Positions 26,251 through 35,370 of a stretch of 64,000 nt of DNA are shown here, piece by piece. The translations under genes were made by a program, and so were the position numbers. A model generated the notes under the pieces. It worked only from the letters and a program-made list of their open reading frames with translations, did not search any database and had not been told where the DNA came from. Origin of the DNA: UBA1369 sp964571725. Lineage in GTDB: Bacteria; Patescibacteriota; Gracilibacteria; UBA1369. The stretch is from positions 171,433 through 235,432 of the forward strand of contig CAZNDB010000003.1 in NCBI GenBank assembly GCA_964571725.1. The letters run 5' to 3'. The stretch's first letter is position 1, and the number at the start of each line of letters is the position of its first letter.

Positions 26251-27915
26251 ATGAATTTTAAAAAACGTCGCATCCGTAATCAGTTACGGAAAATCAGACA
26301 TCAAGAAACCGTTTCTGAAACCGGCAATTTATCCCCCGTCTCCCTGAGCAAGGACACACCGTCCGGCCGGACACCACAATATGTTAATCTGATTACCATC
26401 GCAGCAGGAATCATTCTGATTTTTGGACTGTTCTGGATCACGGTCAGCATCATCAAAAGCCTGGATCTGGGTTCAGTGGTATTTTCCTTTGGTAAAGAGC
26501 TAAAAAAAGACACTTTCAAGCAAAGTAATTTTCTGCTGGTCGGCATTGGCGGCGGAGAGCATGACGGATCCAATCTGACCGACACCATCATCGTGGCCAG
26601 TCTGTCGGAAAAGGATAAAACCGTAAAAATGCTTTCGCTTCCCCGCGATCTCTATATAGACGATAAAGTCACCGGAGGGCAAAGAATCAATAAAATTTAT
26701 GATACTTATTTAAACAAATACGACAGCTCCCCCAAGGCCATGGAAAAACTGGCGGAAAGCGTTTCCAATCTGACGGGAATTCCTATCAACTACACCATTA
26801 AAGTCGACTTCGACGGCTTCGTAAAAATAGTAGACGCGCTGGGAGGAGTTACCGTGGACGTGGAAAAAAGTATTTATGATCCCTATTACCCCAAAGGAGA
26901 AACCATCAGATATGAAACTTTTTCCATAGAAGCAGGTCTGCAGGAACTGGACGGGGAAACCGCCCTGAAATACGCGCGCAGCCGCAAGACCACCAGCGAT
27001 TTTGACCGCGCTAAAAGACAACAACAACTGCTCTCAGCCATCAAAGATAAAGCCCTCAGTTTAAACATACTTACCGATCCGGGCAAAATACAAAACCTCT
27101 ACAACTCTCTGGCGGACAGCCTGGAAACCAATCTGTCAGTGGCTGAAATTATTGAACTGGCCAAAATTGCCAAAGACATCAACAAAGACCAGATCCAATC
27201 CAGGGTATTGTCCGATGATCTCACCAGTTGCGGCGGACTTCTATATACCCCGGTCAGGGATTATTTTGCCGGTGCCGCCGTGCTCCTGCCCGCGGGCAAC
27301 AACTCCGAAGCGGTGATCCGGTTCAGTAAAAATTATTTCTATAAATCCATCAACGCCAACACTGAAATCCAGGTATTGAATGGTACGAAAATATCAGGCC
27401 TGGCCTATGACTACCTGAACAGACTGAGCAGAGACTGTCTGAACGTGGTTTATTACGGCAACGCCTCCAACCGCGAGCTGGAAAACTCCACCATCTATTA
27501 TCTGCCCGAAACCGATGCCAGCGGTAAAAAGACCATACCTTCAACGCTGGCCGTCATTCAGGAAACCATCGACGCCCCATTGGTGGAAGGAATTCCCGAA
27601 GAGTATTTGCTGGACGAAAAAAGGATGAATTCATCCATCGTCATAGAACTGGGAGCCGATTACAAAAAACTTACCAGCGAAGACCCTTTCAACAAACTCC
27701 TCTACATGACACCGCTGGCTCCTGAAGAACCCGAAACCCCCTCGGAGCCCACAGCCGAAAAACCGCTCAATTCACCGGAAACCGACCCCGTTGTATCCGG
27801 GGATACTTCCCAACCCACCGCTACCGCGGACAAAAAAACAGAAGAGAAAAAAGACACCCCTGTCGCCGCTCCGGCCTCCACTCCCGCCTCAGCCCCCATT
27901 ACTAACCAACCCTGA
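26251..27915 (+). CDS. LytR-CpsA-Psr family cell-wall polymer ligase
   Basis: LCP enzymes transfer polyprenyl-linked glycopolymers to peptidoglycan on the outer face of the membrane. The 554-residue protein has a basic N-terminus, a membrane helix near 45-65, the LCP domain (NFLLVGIGGG, DTIIVASLS, LPRDLYI, INKIYD, ALKYARSRKTTSDFDRAKRQ; the Arg/Asp set for pyrophosphate binding is present) and a LytR_C domain (IQVLNGTKISGLA). A Pro/Thr/Glu-rich tail follows. I start at 26251; the earlier in-frame ATG at 26140 overlaps the divergent promoter at 26150-26178 and encodes an unlike sequence. It overlaps the next gene by 1 base. Confidence 0.92.
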   Translation: MNFKKRRIRNQLRKIRHQETVSETGNLSPVSLSKDTPSGRTPQYVNLITIAAGIILIFGLFWITVSIIKSLDLGSVVFSFGKELKKDTFKQSNFLLVGIGGGEHDGSNLTDTIIVASLSEKDKTVKMLSLPRDLYIDDKVTGGQRINKIYDTYLNKYDSSPKAMEKLAESVSNLTGIPINYTIKVDFDGFVKIVDALGGVTVDVEKSIYDPYYPKGETIRYETFSIEAGLQELDGETALKYARSRKTTSDFDRAKRQQQLLSAIKDKALSLNILTDPGKIQNLYNSLADSLETNLSVAEIIELAKIAKDINKDQIQSRVLSDDLTSCGGLLYTPVRDYFAGAAVLLPAGNNSEAVIRFSKNYFYKSINANTEIQVLNGTKISGLAYDYLNRLSRDCLNVVYYGNASNRELENSTIYYLPETDASGKKTIPSTLAVIQETIDAPLVEGIPEEYLLDEKRMNSSIVIELGADYKKLTSEDPFNKLLYMTPLAPEEPETPSEPTAEKPLNSPETDPVVSGDTSQPTATADKKTEEKKDTPVAAPASTPASAPITNQP

Positions 27916-28784
27916 TGCTGGCTTCTTTATTAAGCCTGTTGGCTTTAAACAATTTGGCCGCGCCCGTCGATACCGGTCTGACCACACCGCCCCCCTTACC
28001 GCAAAGCATCTCCGCTTACGCCCAGAAAACCGGGACATCACTCCAACCTTTACTTGAAGCCAAATCGGTCTTGAGTATCGATTTGGAAACCGGAAAGATT
28101 CTGTATCAGCAGAACGCCGGAGATCAGCTCCCCATGGCCAGCCTGACCAAACTGATGACCGCCCTGGTTATTCTGAACGAACATGATCTGAATGAAATTG
28201 TCACCGTGGATAAAAGAGCCACCGAAGTGGAACCTGCCAAAATTTATTTATTGGCGGGCGAAAAAATCACCGTTCGCGAACTGATTAAATCGATTTTTAT
28301 CAAATCGGCCAACGATTCCGCTCTGGCGCTGGGATACCATGACAGCAAAAACCTGGAAGATTTTATTGCCAAGATGAACGAACAGGCCCGTAAACTGGGC
28401 ATGGAACACACGCAGTTCCGCAACCCGACCGGTTTTGACGATCCGGATCAATATTCGACAGTCGACGATCTGGCAATTTTGGCCAGGGCTATTTATAAAA
28501 AACCGATCGTCAGAGAGTCTGCCACCATTCGTAAAACCAGCGTCAATTCGATTGACGGCAGCCAAAACCATGAAATGGAAAGCACCAATCAGCTTCTGGA
28601 CAGCTATCTGAAAGTCTTCGGACTGAAAACCGGAACCACCGACCTGGCCGGACAATGTCTGATCAGCATCGTGGAATCACCGGACGGACCCAAAATCATG
28701 AATATCATGCTCAACAGTCCTGCCCGTTACAATGAAAGCAAAATTCTCTCACAATGGATTTTTGATAATTATAGATGGTTATAA
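27915..28784 (+). CDS. dacA: D-alanyl-D-alanine carboxypeptidase (PBP5-like, peptidase S11)
   Basis: This penicillin-binding protein removes the terminal D-Ala of peptidoglycan stem peptides. The 289 residues include a short hydrophobic N-terminus (MLASLLSLLALNNLAA), the catalytic SLTK tetrad (S76-K79), the SAN triad near 131 and the KTG triad near 238. The usual C-terminal PBP5 domain and amphipathic anchor are absent, giving a compact form. The ATG overlaps the TGA of the LCP gene, and mraY starts 10 bases after the stop, so the three form a wall-assembly operon. Confidence 0.93.
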   Translation: MLASLLSLLALNNLAAPVDTGLTTPPPLPQSISAYAQKTGTSLQPLLEAKSVLSIDLETGKILYQQNAGDQLPMASLTKLMTALVILNEHDLNEIVTVDKRATEVEPAKIYLLAGEKITVRELIKSIFIKSANDSALALGYHDSKNLEDFIAKMNEQARKLGMEHTQFRNPTGFDDPDQYSTVDDLAILARAIYKKPIVRESATIRKTSVNSIDGSQNHEMESTNQLLDSYLKVFGLKTGTTDLAGQCLISIVESPDGPKIMNIMLNSPARYNESKILSQWIFDNYRWL

Positions 28785-28794
28785 AAAATAAAAC

Positions 28795-29853
28795 ATGAAC
28801 ACCCAAATAACTTTTATCGCCGAAAACTTCCGCTATCTGGTTCTGATTTTCGGCTCGTTAATTCTGGCCTTCTTAATCTCCATCACGCTGGCTCCGCCTT
28901 TCATCCGCATCCTGCACAAATATAAAATCGGCAAGCAGCTTCGCGACAAAGCTTCCACCGGTGAGGAAGCCGTAATTTTCAAGGAACTTCACGCCAAAAA
29001 ACAGGGCACGCCCACCATGGGAGGAGTAATCATCTGGGGAACCACCCTGATCGTTGTTCTGCTGTCCGGACTTTCCTCCTGGCTGGGCATTACCGACAAC
29101 CCTCTCTTCAATCGTGAAGAAACCCTGTTGCCGATTTTCACGCTGGTTGCCACGGCTCTCCTGGGTGCCCTGGACGACTATCTTAATCTAAAAGGAAAAG
29201 GAAAAAGCAAAGGTATCGACATCAAACCGAAATTCCTGCTTCTGACCATTTTCGCCACGCTGGGAGCCTTCTGGTTCTATTACAGACTGGGAATACAGAG
29301 CATACATATACCTTTTCTGGGTGACTCACCAATGGGAATCTGGTACATACCATTGTTTATTTTCATCATCACCGCCACCGCCAATGCCGTCAACATCACC
29401 GACGGTCTGGACGGTCTGGCGGGAGGACTTGTCACCATTGCCTTTTTGTCTTTTGCAGTAATTGCCTATCTGAAAGGACTGCTGATATTATCCGCCTTTT
29501 GTACCGTTATCGCCGGTGCCACCATAGGTTTTCTCTGGTTCAACATCATCCCTGCCAAGTTTTACATGGGTGATACCGGAGCCATTTCTCTGGGGGCCAC
29601 ACTGGGGGTAATTGCCATGATAACCGACTCCGTACTGATCTTGCCTTTGATCGGCTTCGTGTTCGTCATAGAAACCATTTCCGTTATAATCCAGATCGGA
29701 TCCAAAAAGCTCTTTCACCGCAAAGTCTTTCTAATAGCCCCTTTACATCATCACTTTGAAAAGCTCGGCTGGAGTGAAGCCACGGTTGTCATGAGATTCT
29801 GGATTATCGGAGGCTTTGCCTGCGTCCTGGGACTATTGCTCGCCACACTCTGA
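28795..29853 (+). CDS. mraY: Phospho-N-acetylmuramoyl-pentapeptide transferase
   Basis: MraY makes lipid I from UDP-MurNAc-pentapeptide and undecaprenyl phosphate. The 352-residue protein has about ten membrane helices and the family signatures KKQGTPTMGG, ALLGALDDYLNLKGKGK, NAVNITDGLDGLAGG, FYMGDTGAISLGATLG and the C-terminal PLHHHFEKLGW. It is separated from the main dcw genes (rsmH, ftsL-like) found 4 kb away on the other strand. The last 21 bases overlap the convergent FecR-like gene. Confidence 0.97.
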   Translation: MNTQITFIAENFRYLVLIFGSLILAFLISITLAPPFIRILHKYKIGKQLRDKASTGEEAVIFKELHAKKQGTPTMGGVIIWGTTLIVVLLSGLSSWLGITDNPLFNREETLLPIFTLVATALLGALDDYLNLKGKGKSKGIDIKPKFLLLTIFATLGAFWFYYRLGIQSIHIPFLGDSPMGIWYIPLFIFIITATANAVNITDGLDGLAGGLVTIAFLSFAVIAYLKGLLILSAFCTVIAGATIGFLWFNIIPAKFYMGDTGAISLGATLGVIAMITDSVLILPLIGFVFVIETISVIIQIGSKKLFHRKVFLIAPLHHHFEKLGWSEATVVMRFWIIGGFACVLGLLLATL

Positions 29854-31875
29854 CCGGCAGATTCCCAAATCCTGACTGGACTGGAAATCCACAATTACAT
29901 CCGATACCGGATCAAGATCCTCAACTGATACTTCCTCCATCGTCTTCAATTGGGCATATTCGGGATACTCGGCCGAAATCTTTTCCAGATCGGCCAATCT
30001 TTGGTTTTTCTCCGGAGAATTTTCCAGAAACTCTGCCGTGATGTTTTTAATTTCCATCACTGTGGCAAAAGGAATACCGTTCTTCCGGTAAAATTTTACA
30101 ATTTGAATCAGCTTCTCCAGACTGTCCATTTTAACACGATTGACCAAAGCTGAAAAACGCTTGTCCCCTTGATCCCTCAATTCCACTTCGATGGCCGTCA
30201 ACAACTTAAACTGTTTGATCTGTTCATCCAACAGGGCAAACAGACTGCCCTCAATTTCAGCGACGCGGGAATTTCCCACTTCCTTGACCAGATCATCCAA
30301 ACCCGCCAGATAATTTCTGAAAGAAGCTTCAGCATCCTTCAGATTATTTTTTGCGATCAAATTTTGCATCTCCAGCAATTTGTTTCTGGCCCGGTCCAGC
30401 AGATAATCAGCTTTTTCAGTGGAATCGACGGCAAAATAAAAAGATGCCTCCATCACAATTTCTTTGGCCGGATATAGTTTTTCCCCGGGAATAACCAGAC
30501 TCAAAGCCTTTTTCTGCAATCCGACTTCTTCCTTCATCTGTTGCAACAAGCGCTCCGCCTGTTCAGCGTCAGCCTGACGAAGTGCCGGTAAACTCTCTAC
30601 CACCTCCTTGATCACCGTTTTGTATTGAATCAAAAGTGGCGTCGCCTGTCTCCGGTATTGATTGGCAGATGAAGCTTCGTTTAAATAATCCTGTGACTTG
30701 ATAAAACCCAGATGAACATCCAAAAACCTCTGTCGGGCTTTTTCAATTTCCGCGTTGGCAAAAATAGCCTTGGTTCCGTCTTTGAAATCGGCCAGTACAC
30801 CCAAAGCTGCTTCAGAAGCGACCGCGGAAGTTATAAAATCAAGGTTTTCTTCTTTGAGCTTTTCCTGATGCTGTCTGTCCAGAGCCTGGTTATCCTTGAA
30901 CCACTGTTTATCCTGATTGGTACTTTTGGCTAACGCAATACCACGGTCACCCGAGGGCAAAGCAAAAGGGGAACTGGAAATCTCGGCGGTAAAACCGGCA
31001 ATTACCGGCTGCACATAAGAAATCTTGGTATGCTTTTTGGTCAAATCGACCACATTGTCAAACACGGTCAGTGAAGTAAAATCGTGTAAAGCGTCAATTG
31101 CAAAAGCAGCCCTGGAATTAACGTCCGCGCGGGCATTCTCCGTTTCTATTACAAAATTGGACTCGCTGTCGACCAGATTATAAACCGATGCCCACACCTG
31201 TCCTCCCATTAGTGATAATTCCACCTCGGTTTGCACGGCATCATCCGGTCTTACGTAGAGTTTTCTGATTTCCAAAGACGTGTCGTTGCCCAGACGCGTC
31301 ACACTGTCATCCAGGTATCTGATCGCTACAAACCCGTCTTTCCCCGTAAAAACCAGATCACCTTCCTGTAAAGAAAAGTTTTTATCAACAGCCATAGTCC
31401 GGCCGTCCCGGTTCACAAATACCTCTCCCTGCACGTCTTCCAGAAAGGTCCATTTGGCGGCCCTGGTCACCCTCAGCTCCACCGGAGAAACTACAAACAT
31501 TCCCATGATCATGACAAACACCAGCACCGAAGCTATGCCGGCCTGCCAGTTTCTGAAAAACCAGAATATTGACAACCAGGAACGGACTCGGTTACTGATC
31601 TTCCCGGAGACAGCCTCATAAATCAGATTTTTCTGATGATTGCCCAGAAATTTTTCCGCGGTCACCTGTCTGATCTGTTCTGCCACGCATTCCAGCTCCA
31701 CTTCGGTCTCTTCCTGGCGGCCAGCCGCAATCCGGGCCATTAAACTGGTCTTTAAATCTTTTTTCAAAGCCTCGGAAAGATAATTTTCTCCACCCAGTCC
31801 TGACCAGCTTTCAGCCCAGACCTGCAGATCTTTTTCTTCAGCATTTTCACCGGATTGTCTTGAGATTTTCCACAT
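29833..31875 (-). CDS. FecR-domain membrane protein with long coiled C-terminus, possible anti-sigma factor
   Basis: The 680-residue protein has an N-terminal cytoplasmic helical segment (1-105), a membrane helix near 115-135, a FecR-type beta domain (about 140-260: VQGEVFVNRDGRTMAVDKNFSLQEGD is its opening) and about 380 residues of helices rich in Glu, Lys and Leu. The gene lies 38 bases after an ECF sigma factor, the arrangement of sigma/anti-sigma pairs, and the N-terminal segment could hold the sigma factor at the membrane. FecR itself is a sigma regulator, but the helical tail is not part of known FecR. Its end overlaps mraY. Confidence 0.7.
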   Translation of the reverse strand: MWKISRQSGENAEEKDLQVWAESWSGLGGENYLSEALKKDLKTSLMARIAAGRQEETEVELECVAEQIRQVTAEKFLGNHQKNLIYEAVSGKISNRVRSWLSIFWFFRNWQAGIASVLVFVMIMGMFVVSPVELRVTRAAKWTFLEDVQGEVFVNRDGRTMAVDKNFSLQEGDLVFTGKDGFVAIRYLDDSVTRLGNDTSLEIRKLYVRPDDAVQTEVELSLMGGQVWASVYNLVDSESNFVIETENARADVNSRAAFAIDALHDFTSLTVFDNVVDLTKKHTKISYVQPVIAGFTAEISSSPFALPSGDRGIALAKSTNQDKQWFKDNQALDRQHQEKLKEENLDFITSAVASEAALGVLADFKDGTKAIFANAEIEKARQRFLDVHLGFIKSQDYLNEASSANQYRRQATPLLIQYKTVIKEVVESLPALRQADAEQAERLLQQMKEEVGLQKKALSLVIPGEKLYPAKEIVMEASFYFAVDSTEKADYLLDRARNKLLEMQNLIAKNNLKDAEASFRNYLAGLDDLVKEVGNSRVAEIEGSLFALLDEQIKQFKLLTAIEVELRDQGDKRFSALVNRVKMDSLEKLIQIVKFYRKNGIPFATVMEIKNITAEFLENSPEKNQRLADLEKISAEYPEYAQLKTMEEVSVEDLDPVSDVIVDFQSSQDLGICRSECGEQ

Positions 31876-31913
31876 ATATCATTTACCCTAACGATAAAAA
31901 GGCCTTTCCGTTA

Positions 31914-32501
31914 CTAAGATTTAATTCCCATCTCCTGCAGTATCCGTTTTAATTCCTTTAAAGCCCTGAATTTAAGCACGCGAAGTGTTCCCTCGCTCTT
32001 CTTCAGAATCTGGGCCAGCTCCGGGTTATCCAGACCGTTGATAAAGGCCAGCGTGATAACCTCACGATAATCATCCTTCAGTTTGGACATGGCCTCTTTC
32101 AGGCTTCTCCTGCTGAGACTCTGCTCCGCCAGAAAAACCGGGCTGTTATCGGTTTTTATGTCGGGGCGGTTGGGGTCCAGCTCCAATGAAGTCTGGGTGA
32201 GTCTATAATGATCAACCAGCAGATTGTGGGCAATTCTGAACAGCCACGAAGAAAACGAACTGCCGGTCTTCCTTCTGTAGGCCCGGATATTGTCCCATAC
32301 TTTCAAAAAAACCGTTTCCGTCAGATCAAAAGCCTCTTCCTGACCGGTCTTGAAATAGAAATACTTATAGATTTTCTCCACATAGTAATCATAAAGCTTG
32401 GAAAACGCCTGCATATCACCCTTCTGCACCTTTTCAACCAAGACCTCGACAGACATTTTCTCCCTTTCTTTTTCTCCAATTAAATTATCTTTGTTTTCCA
32501 T
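31914..32501 (-). CDS. ECF-type RNA polymerase sigma factor
   Basis: The product has sigma region 2 (FSKLYDYYVEKIYKYFYFKTG, then AFDLTETVFLKVWDNIRAYR, SFSSWLFRIAHNLLVDHYR) and region 4 (LKDDYREVITLAFINGLDNPELAQILKKSEGTLRVLKFRALKELKRIL), with no region 1 or 3, as in extracytoplasmic-function sigma factors. The ATG at 32501 fits the promoter at 32525-32552. A later ATG at 32456 is preceded by AAGGGAG, a rare Shine-Dalgarno in this window, and could be the true start (180 residues). The downstream FecR-like membrane gene is its likely regulator. Confidence 0.88.
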   Translation of the reverse strand: MENKDNLIGEKEREKMSVEVLVEKVQKGDMQAFSKLYDYYVEKIYKYFYFKTGQEEAFDLTETVFLKVWDNIRAYRRKTGSSFSSWLFRIAHNLLVDHYRLTQTSLELDPNRPDIKTDNSPVFLAEQSLSRRSLKEAMSKLKDDYREVITLAFINGLDNPELAQILKKSEGTLRVLKFRALKELKRILQEMGIKS

Positions 32502-32524
32502 GCTGTTTTCACTGAACGCGTAAT

Positions 32525-32552
32525 AGCATACTACATTCAAAGCAAAATTCAA
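32525..32552 (-). promoter_or_regulatory. Promoter of the ECF sigma gene
   Basis: On the minus strand TTGAAT, 16 bases and TATGCT end 23 bases before the ATG at 32501. A second in-frame ATG at 32552 lies upstream of this -10 and is therefore unlikely. Confidence 0.4.
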
Positions 32553-32614
32553 ATTGCCCTTTTGTCAAAAGGTACATTTTAGATTAAATCACCGCTACGG
32601 AATAAAAGACGCAA

Positions 32615-33019
32615 TTACAGATCGGCCTTGGCAATAACGCTGTCACCATAAACAAAATCGACCTCTCCCGGCTTTCTCATGTGATCGATTGCGCCGCTGG
32701 CGATGATCTGGGACATAGCCTTGGCTTTGGATAAATTGAGCGTTTTAAGATCAGACTGGTCCTGCAACTCCTGCCTGGATATCTCCAGTCTTTTCAGAAT
32801 GTAACCTTTGGTGGCCACTTTGTTGAAATTCCACAGATAAAGACTGCCCAAAAACAAAGTACAGATAAAAAGCGACAGAATCATAAAAACCGGACTAATC
32901 TTTAATTTAACGACTTCCCGGCTGGCGGCCACCGCTTCGGCTTTATTGAAATTTTCAGTCATCTTGGCCTGTCTCAGGTCATTTCTATAAGGGCTGTATC
33001 CTACTAAGATCTTGCTCAT
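32615..33019 (-). CDS. FtsL-like bitopic division protein
   Basis: The 134-residue protein has a cytoplasmic N-terminus of about 45 residues, one membrane helix (about 46-66) and an outer coiled segment (TKGYILKRLEISRQELQDQ). The place right after rsmH (11-base gap) is where ftsL sits in the division and cell wall cluster of most bacteria, so FtsL is the best call. FtsL joins FtsB and FtsQ at the septum. The sequence has little conserved identity, as is normal for FtsL. A similar protein is encoded at 17737. Confidence 0.65.
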   Translation of the reverse strand: MSKILVGYSPYRNDLRQAKMTENFNKAEAVAASREVVKLKISPVFMILSLFICTLFLGSLYLWNFNKVATKGYILKRLEISRQELQDQSDLKTLNLSKAKAMSQIIASGAIDHMRKPGEVDFVYGDSVIAKADL

Positions 33020-33030
33020 GTTGCTTTTAT

Positions 33031-33966
33031 TTATATTTTCTCTGCTACCCGGAGTTTCGCGCTGCGTGAACGCGGATTGGCGGCTTTCTCCGCCGCTGAC
33101 GGAACCAGAGGCTTTTTAGTAATAATTTTTAATTTTGGCTGCAAATAACGGGTGGTCAACTCATCGGGCAGATTGATGAATTCACGGGCATTGTCGCGAA
33201 AAAAATTCTTAACGATACGGTCTTCCAGCGAATGATAAGAAACCACGGCAATCCGCCCTTCCTTAGCCATCAAATCGACAGAATCGGTCAATACTTTCTG
33301 GAGACTTTCCAGTTCTTTGTTTACTTCAATGCGCAAGGCCTGAAAAATCCTGGTTGCAGGATGAATCCTGGTGTTCTTTTGTTTGATGATCGTCTTTATA
33401 AAATCGGCCAGCTGGTTGGTGGTGACAAAAGGACTCTTAATCCGCTCTTCAACAATAGCCACTGCCGCCTTGCGGGCTGATCTTTCCTCACCATACTCCC
33501 GAAAAATTCTGGTCAGTTGATCCAGCGAATATTTATTCACCACTTCCGCTGCGGTCAATTTCTGTCTGCGGTCAAAACGCATATCCAAATCCCCTTCCTT
33601 GGAAAAAGAAAAACCGCGTTCCGCCTCATCCACTTGAGGAGAAGCCAGCCCCAGATCCAGCATGATTCCGTCAACCTCCTGCACCTTCAAAGATTTCAGT
33701 TCAGAGGCGATTTCCGCAAAATTATTATGGACAAAAGTTACTTTATCACCGTATCCGGCCAGTCTTTCTTTGGCAAAATCCAGATTCTCCCGGTCCAGGT
33801 CAAAAGCCACAACTTTCACTTTTTTCCCGCTCTGCAAAACAGCCTCGGAATAACCGCCCAACCCCAAAGTACCGTCCACAACAGTTACTCCGTCACGCAC
33901 TTTCAAAGCGGCGACGACTTCTTTTATCAGAACCGGTTGATGATACTTTGCTAAGCCTTGTTCCAT
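33031..33966 (-). CDS. rsmH: 16S rRNA (cytosine-1402 N4)-methyltransferase RsmH (MraW)
   Basis: RsmH methylates C1402 in the ribosomal P site using SAM. The 311 residues match the family length. Visible signatures are YHQPVLIKEVV at the N-terminus, VVDGTLGLGGYSEAVL (SAM site), GIMLDLGLASPQVDEAERGFSF and the C-terminal VVSYHSLEDRIVKNFF and NPRSRSAKLRVAEKI. mraZ, normally just upstream, is absent; instead there is a 373-base intergenic region with three copies of a 17-bp motif. Confidence 0.97.
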   Translation of the reverse strand: MEQGLAKYHQPVLIKEVVAALKVRDGVTVVDGTLGLGGYSEAVLQSGKKVKVVAFDLDRENLDFAKERLAGYGDKVTFVHNNFAEIASELKSLKVQEVDGIMLDLGLASPQVDEAERGFSFSKEGDLDMRFDRRQKLTAAEVVNKYSLDQLTRIFREYGEERSARKAAVAIVEERIKSPFVTTNQLADFIKTIIKQKNTRIHPATRIFQALRIEVNKELESLQKVLTDSVDLMAKEGRIAVVSYHSLEDRIVKNFFRDNAREFINLPDELTTRYLQPKLKIITKKPLVPSAAEKAANPRSRSAKLRVAEKI

Positions 33967-34009
33967 TTATTTTATCTTTGTCTTGTTCAAAACTTCTATT
34001 CGGTTACGT

Positions 34010-34206
34010 ACAACTTTTTTGAACTAACCGACTAACCTGAATTTATAGCCAAGAAACCCGATTGTCAAAGAATTTGAACAGAACAGTATAACTTTTTTGT
34101 ACTAAAACGGCTCTAAAACATCACTTAAGGCTTTCTAATAAGGAATACTAACTACGACAAAAACACTTGTCGCCTTAAAAGCTTATTGCATAGTTTTTTT
34201 GAACTA
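34010..34206 (+). repeat. Three copies of a 17-bp motif upstream of rsmH
   Basis: Copies at 34010-34026, 34088-34104 and 34190-34206 share the consensus AYARYTTTTTTGWACTA in the same orientation; 13 of 17 positions are identical in all three. The third is also a palindrome (ATAGTT-N6-AACTAT). They flank the rsmH promoter, one downstream of the -10 and two upstream of the -35, so a regulator operator is likely. The rest of the 33967-34339 intergenic region holds the rsmH promoter, the gap upstream region and no reading frame of note. Confidence 0.7.
34042..34068 (-). promoter_or_regulatory. Promoter of rsmH
   Basis: On the minus strand TTGACA, a 15-base spacer and TATAAA lie about 75 bases upstream of the rsmH ATG. 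The spacer is short, so activity may depend on a bound protein at the neighbouring 17-bp repeats. Confidence 0.5.
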
Positions 34207-34253
34207 TAATTGACTTGTGCGGTATTTTTGGCCTGGCAAATTGACCCGATCAG

Positions 34254-34281
34254 ATGGGAACACAACACCGATTATTCCCAT
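34254..34281 (+). promoter_or_regulatory. Inverted repeat before the gap -10 box
   Basis: ATGGGAA-N14-TTCCCAT is a perfect 7-bp inverted repeat. It ends 6 bases before a TATAAT (34288-34293) that has no -35 at the right distance, so the palindrome is a candidate activator or repressor site for gap. Confidence 0.45.
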
Positions 34282-34339
34282 ACTATATATAATGTGTTAA
34301 AATATTCATAAGAACAAAAAAACACCTAACAAACACCAA

Positions 34340-35359
34340 ATGGAAACCTCCCAACCAAAAGTAGCCATCAACGGCTTTGGCCGGATCGGCCGACAAATTA
34401 TGCGCATCAATATTGAAAAAGGTTATCCGCTGGACATTGTGGCCGTCAACAACCTCGGTGACAACAAGACCAGCGCCCATCTGCTCAAATACGATTCCAG
34501 TTACGGCACGCTGCCCCAGGAAGTCGTTTGTGAAGATGAAAAATCCATCACCGTGGACGGCAGGAAAGTCCAATACTTACAGGTAAAAGACCCCACTACC
34601 CTGCCCTGGAAAGACCTGGGAGTGGACATTGTGATCGAATGCACCGGTCTTTTCACCGACCGTGAAGGGGCCTCCAAACATCTGCAGGCTGGAGCCAAAA
34701 AAGTCGTCATTTCCGCTCCCGGTAAAAACGTCGATATCACCCTGCTGATGGGAGTAAATCAGGATCAATACGACCCTGCCAAACATAACATCGTCTCCAA
34801 CGCTTCCTGCACCACCAACTGCATGGCCCCGGTCGTCAAAGTACTCAATGAAAAACTGGGCATCCAATACGGCCTGATGACCACCGTGCATGCCTATACC
34901 AATGATCAAAGACTGCAGGATCTGGATCACAAGGATCTGCGCCGCGCCCGTGCCGCCGGCCAGTCCATCATCCCCACGACTACCGGCGCGGCGCAAACCG
35001 TCGGAGAAGTGATCCCCGAACTGAAAGGTAAACTAAACGGTCATTCCATCCGCGTTCCGATTCCGGTGGTTTCCATTCTGGACTTCACTTTCCTGGCCAA
35101 GCGTGCCACCACGGTTGAGGAAGTAAACTCCCTGCTGACCGAGGCTGCCAACGGCCCGATGAAAGGAATCCTGGGCATTTCCACCCTGCCCTTGGTTTCC
35201 ATCGATTATAAAAAAGACGAACGCTCCTCCATTGTCGACGCCCTGTCCACGCTGGTTATGGAAGGCAATATGGTCAAAGTTTTGTCCTGGTACGACAACG
35301 AATGGGGCTACTCCACCCGCACCGTGGAAGTGGTCAAACTGATTGGAGACAAGCTTTAA
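34340..35359 (+). CDS. gap: Glyceraldehyde-3-phosphate dehydrogenase
   Basis: GapA converts glyceraldehyde-3-phosphate to 1,3-bisphosphoglycerate with NAD(P). The 339-residue protein shows the Rossmann start VAINGFGRIGRQ, the catalytic ASCTTNC with Cys near residue 155, the catalytic-His region TVHAYTNDQRLQD, and the C-terminal SWYDNEWGYSTRTVE. With ackA it points to glycolysis and fermentation. The gene stands alone with its own upstream palindrome and is convergent with the histidine phosphatase, 11 bases away. Confidence 0.98.
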   Translation: METSQPKVAINGFGRIGRQIMRINIEKGYPLDIVAVNNLGDNKTSAHLLKYDSSYGTLPQEVVCEDEKSITVDGRKVQYLQVKDPTTLPWKDLGVDIVIECTGLFTDREGASKHLQAGAKKVVISAPGKNVDITLLMGVNQDQYDPAKHNIVSNASCTTNCMAPVVKVLNEKLGIQYGLMTTVHAYTNDQRLQDLDHKDLRRARAAGQSIIPTTTGAAQTVGEVIPELKGKLNGHSIRVPIPVVSILDFTFLAKRATTVEEVNSLLTEAANGPMKGILGISTLPLVSIDYKKDERSSIVDALSTLVMEGNMVKVLSWYDNEWGYSTRTVEVVKLIGDKL

Positions 35360-35370
35360 AAAGCATTATC

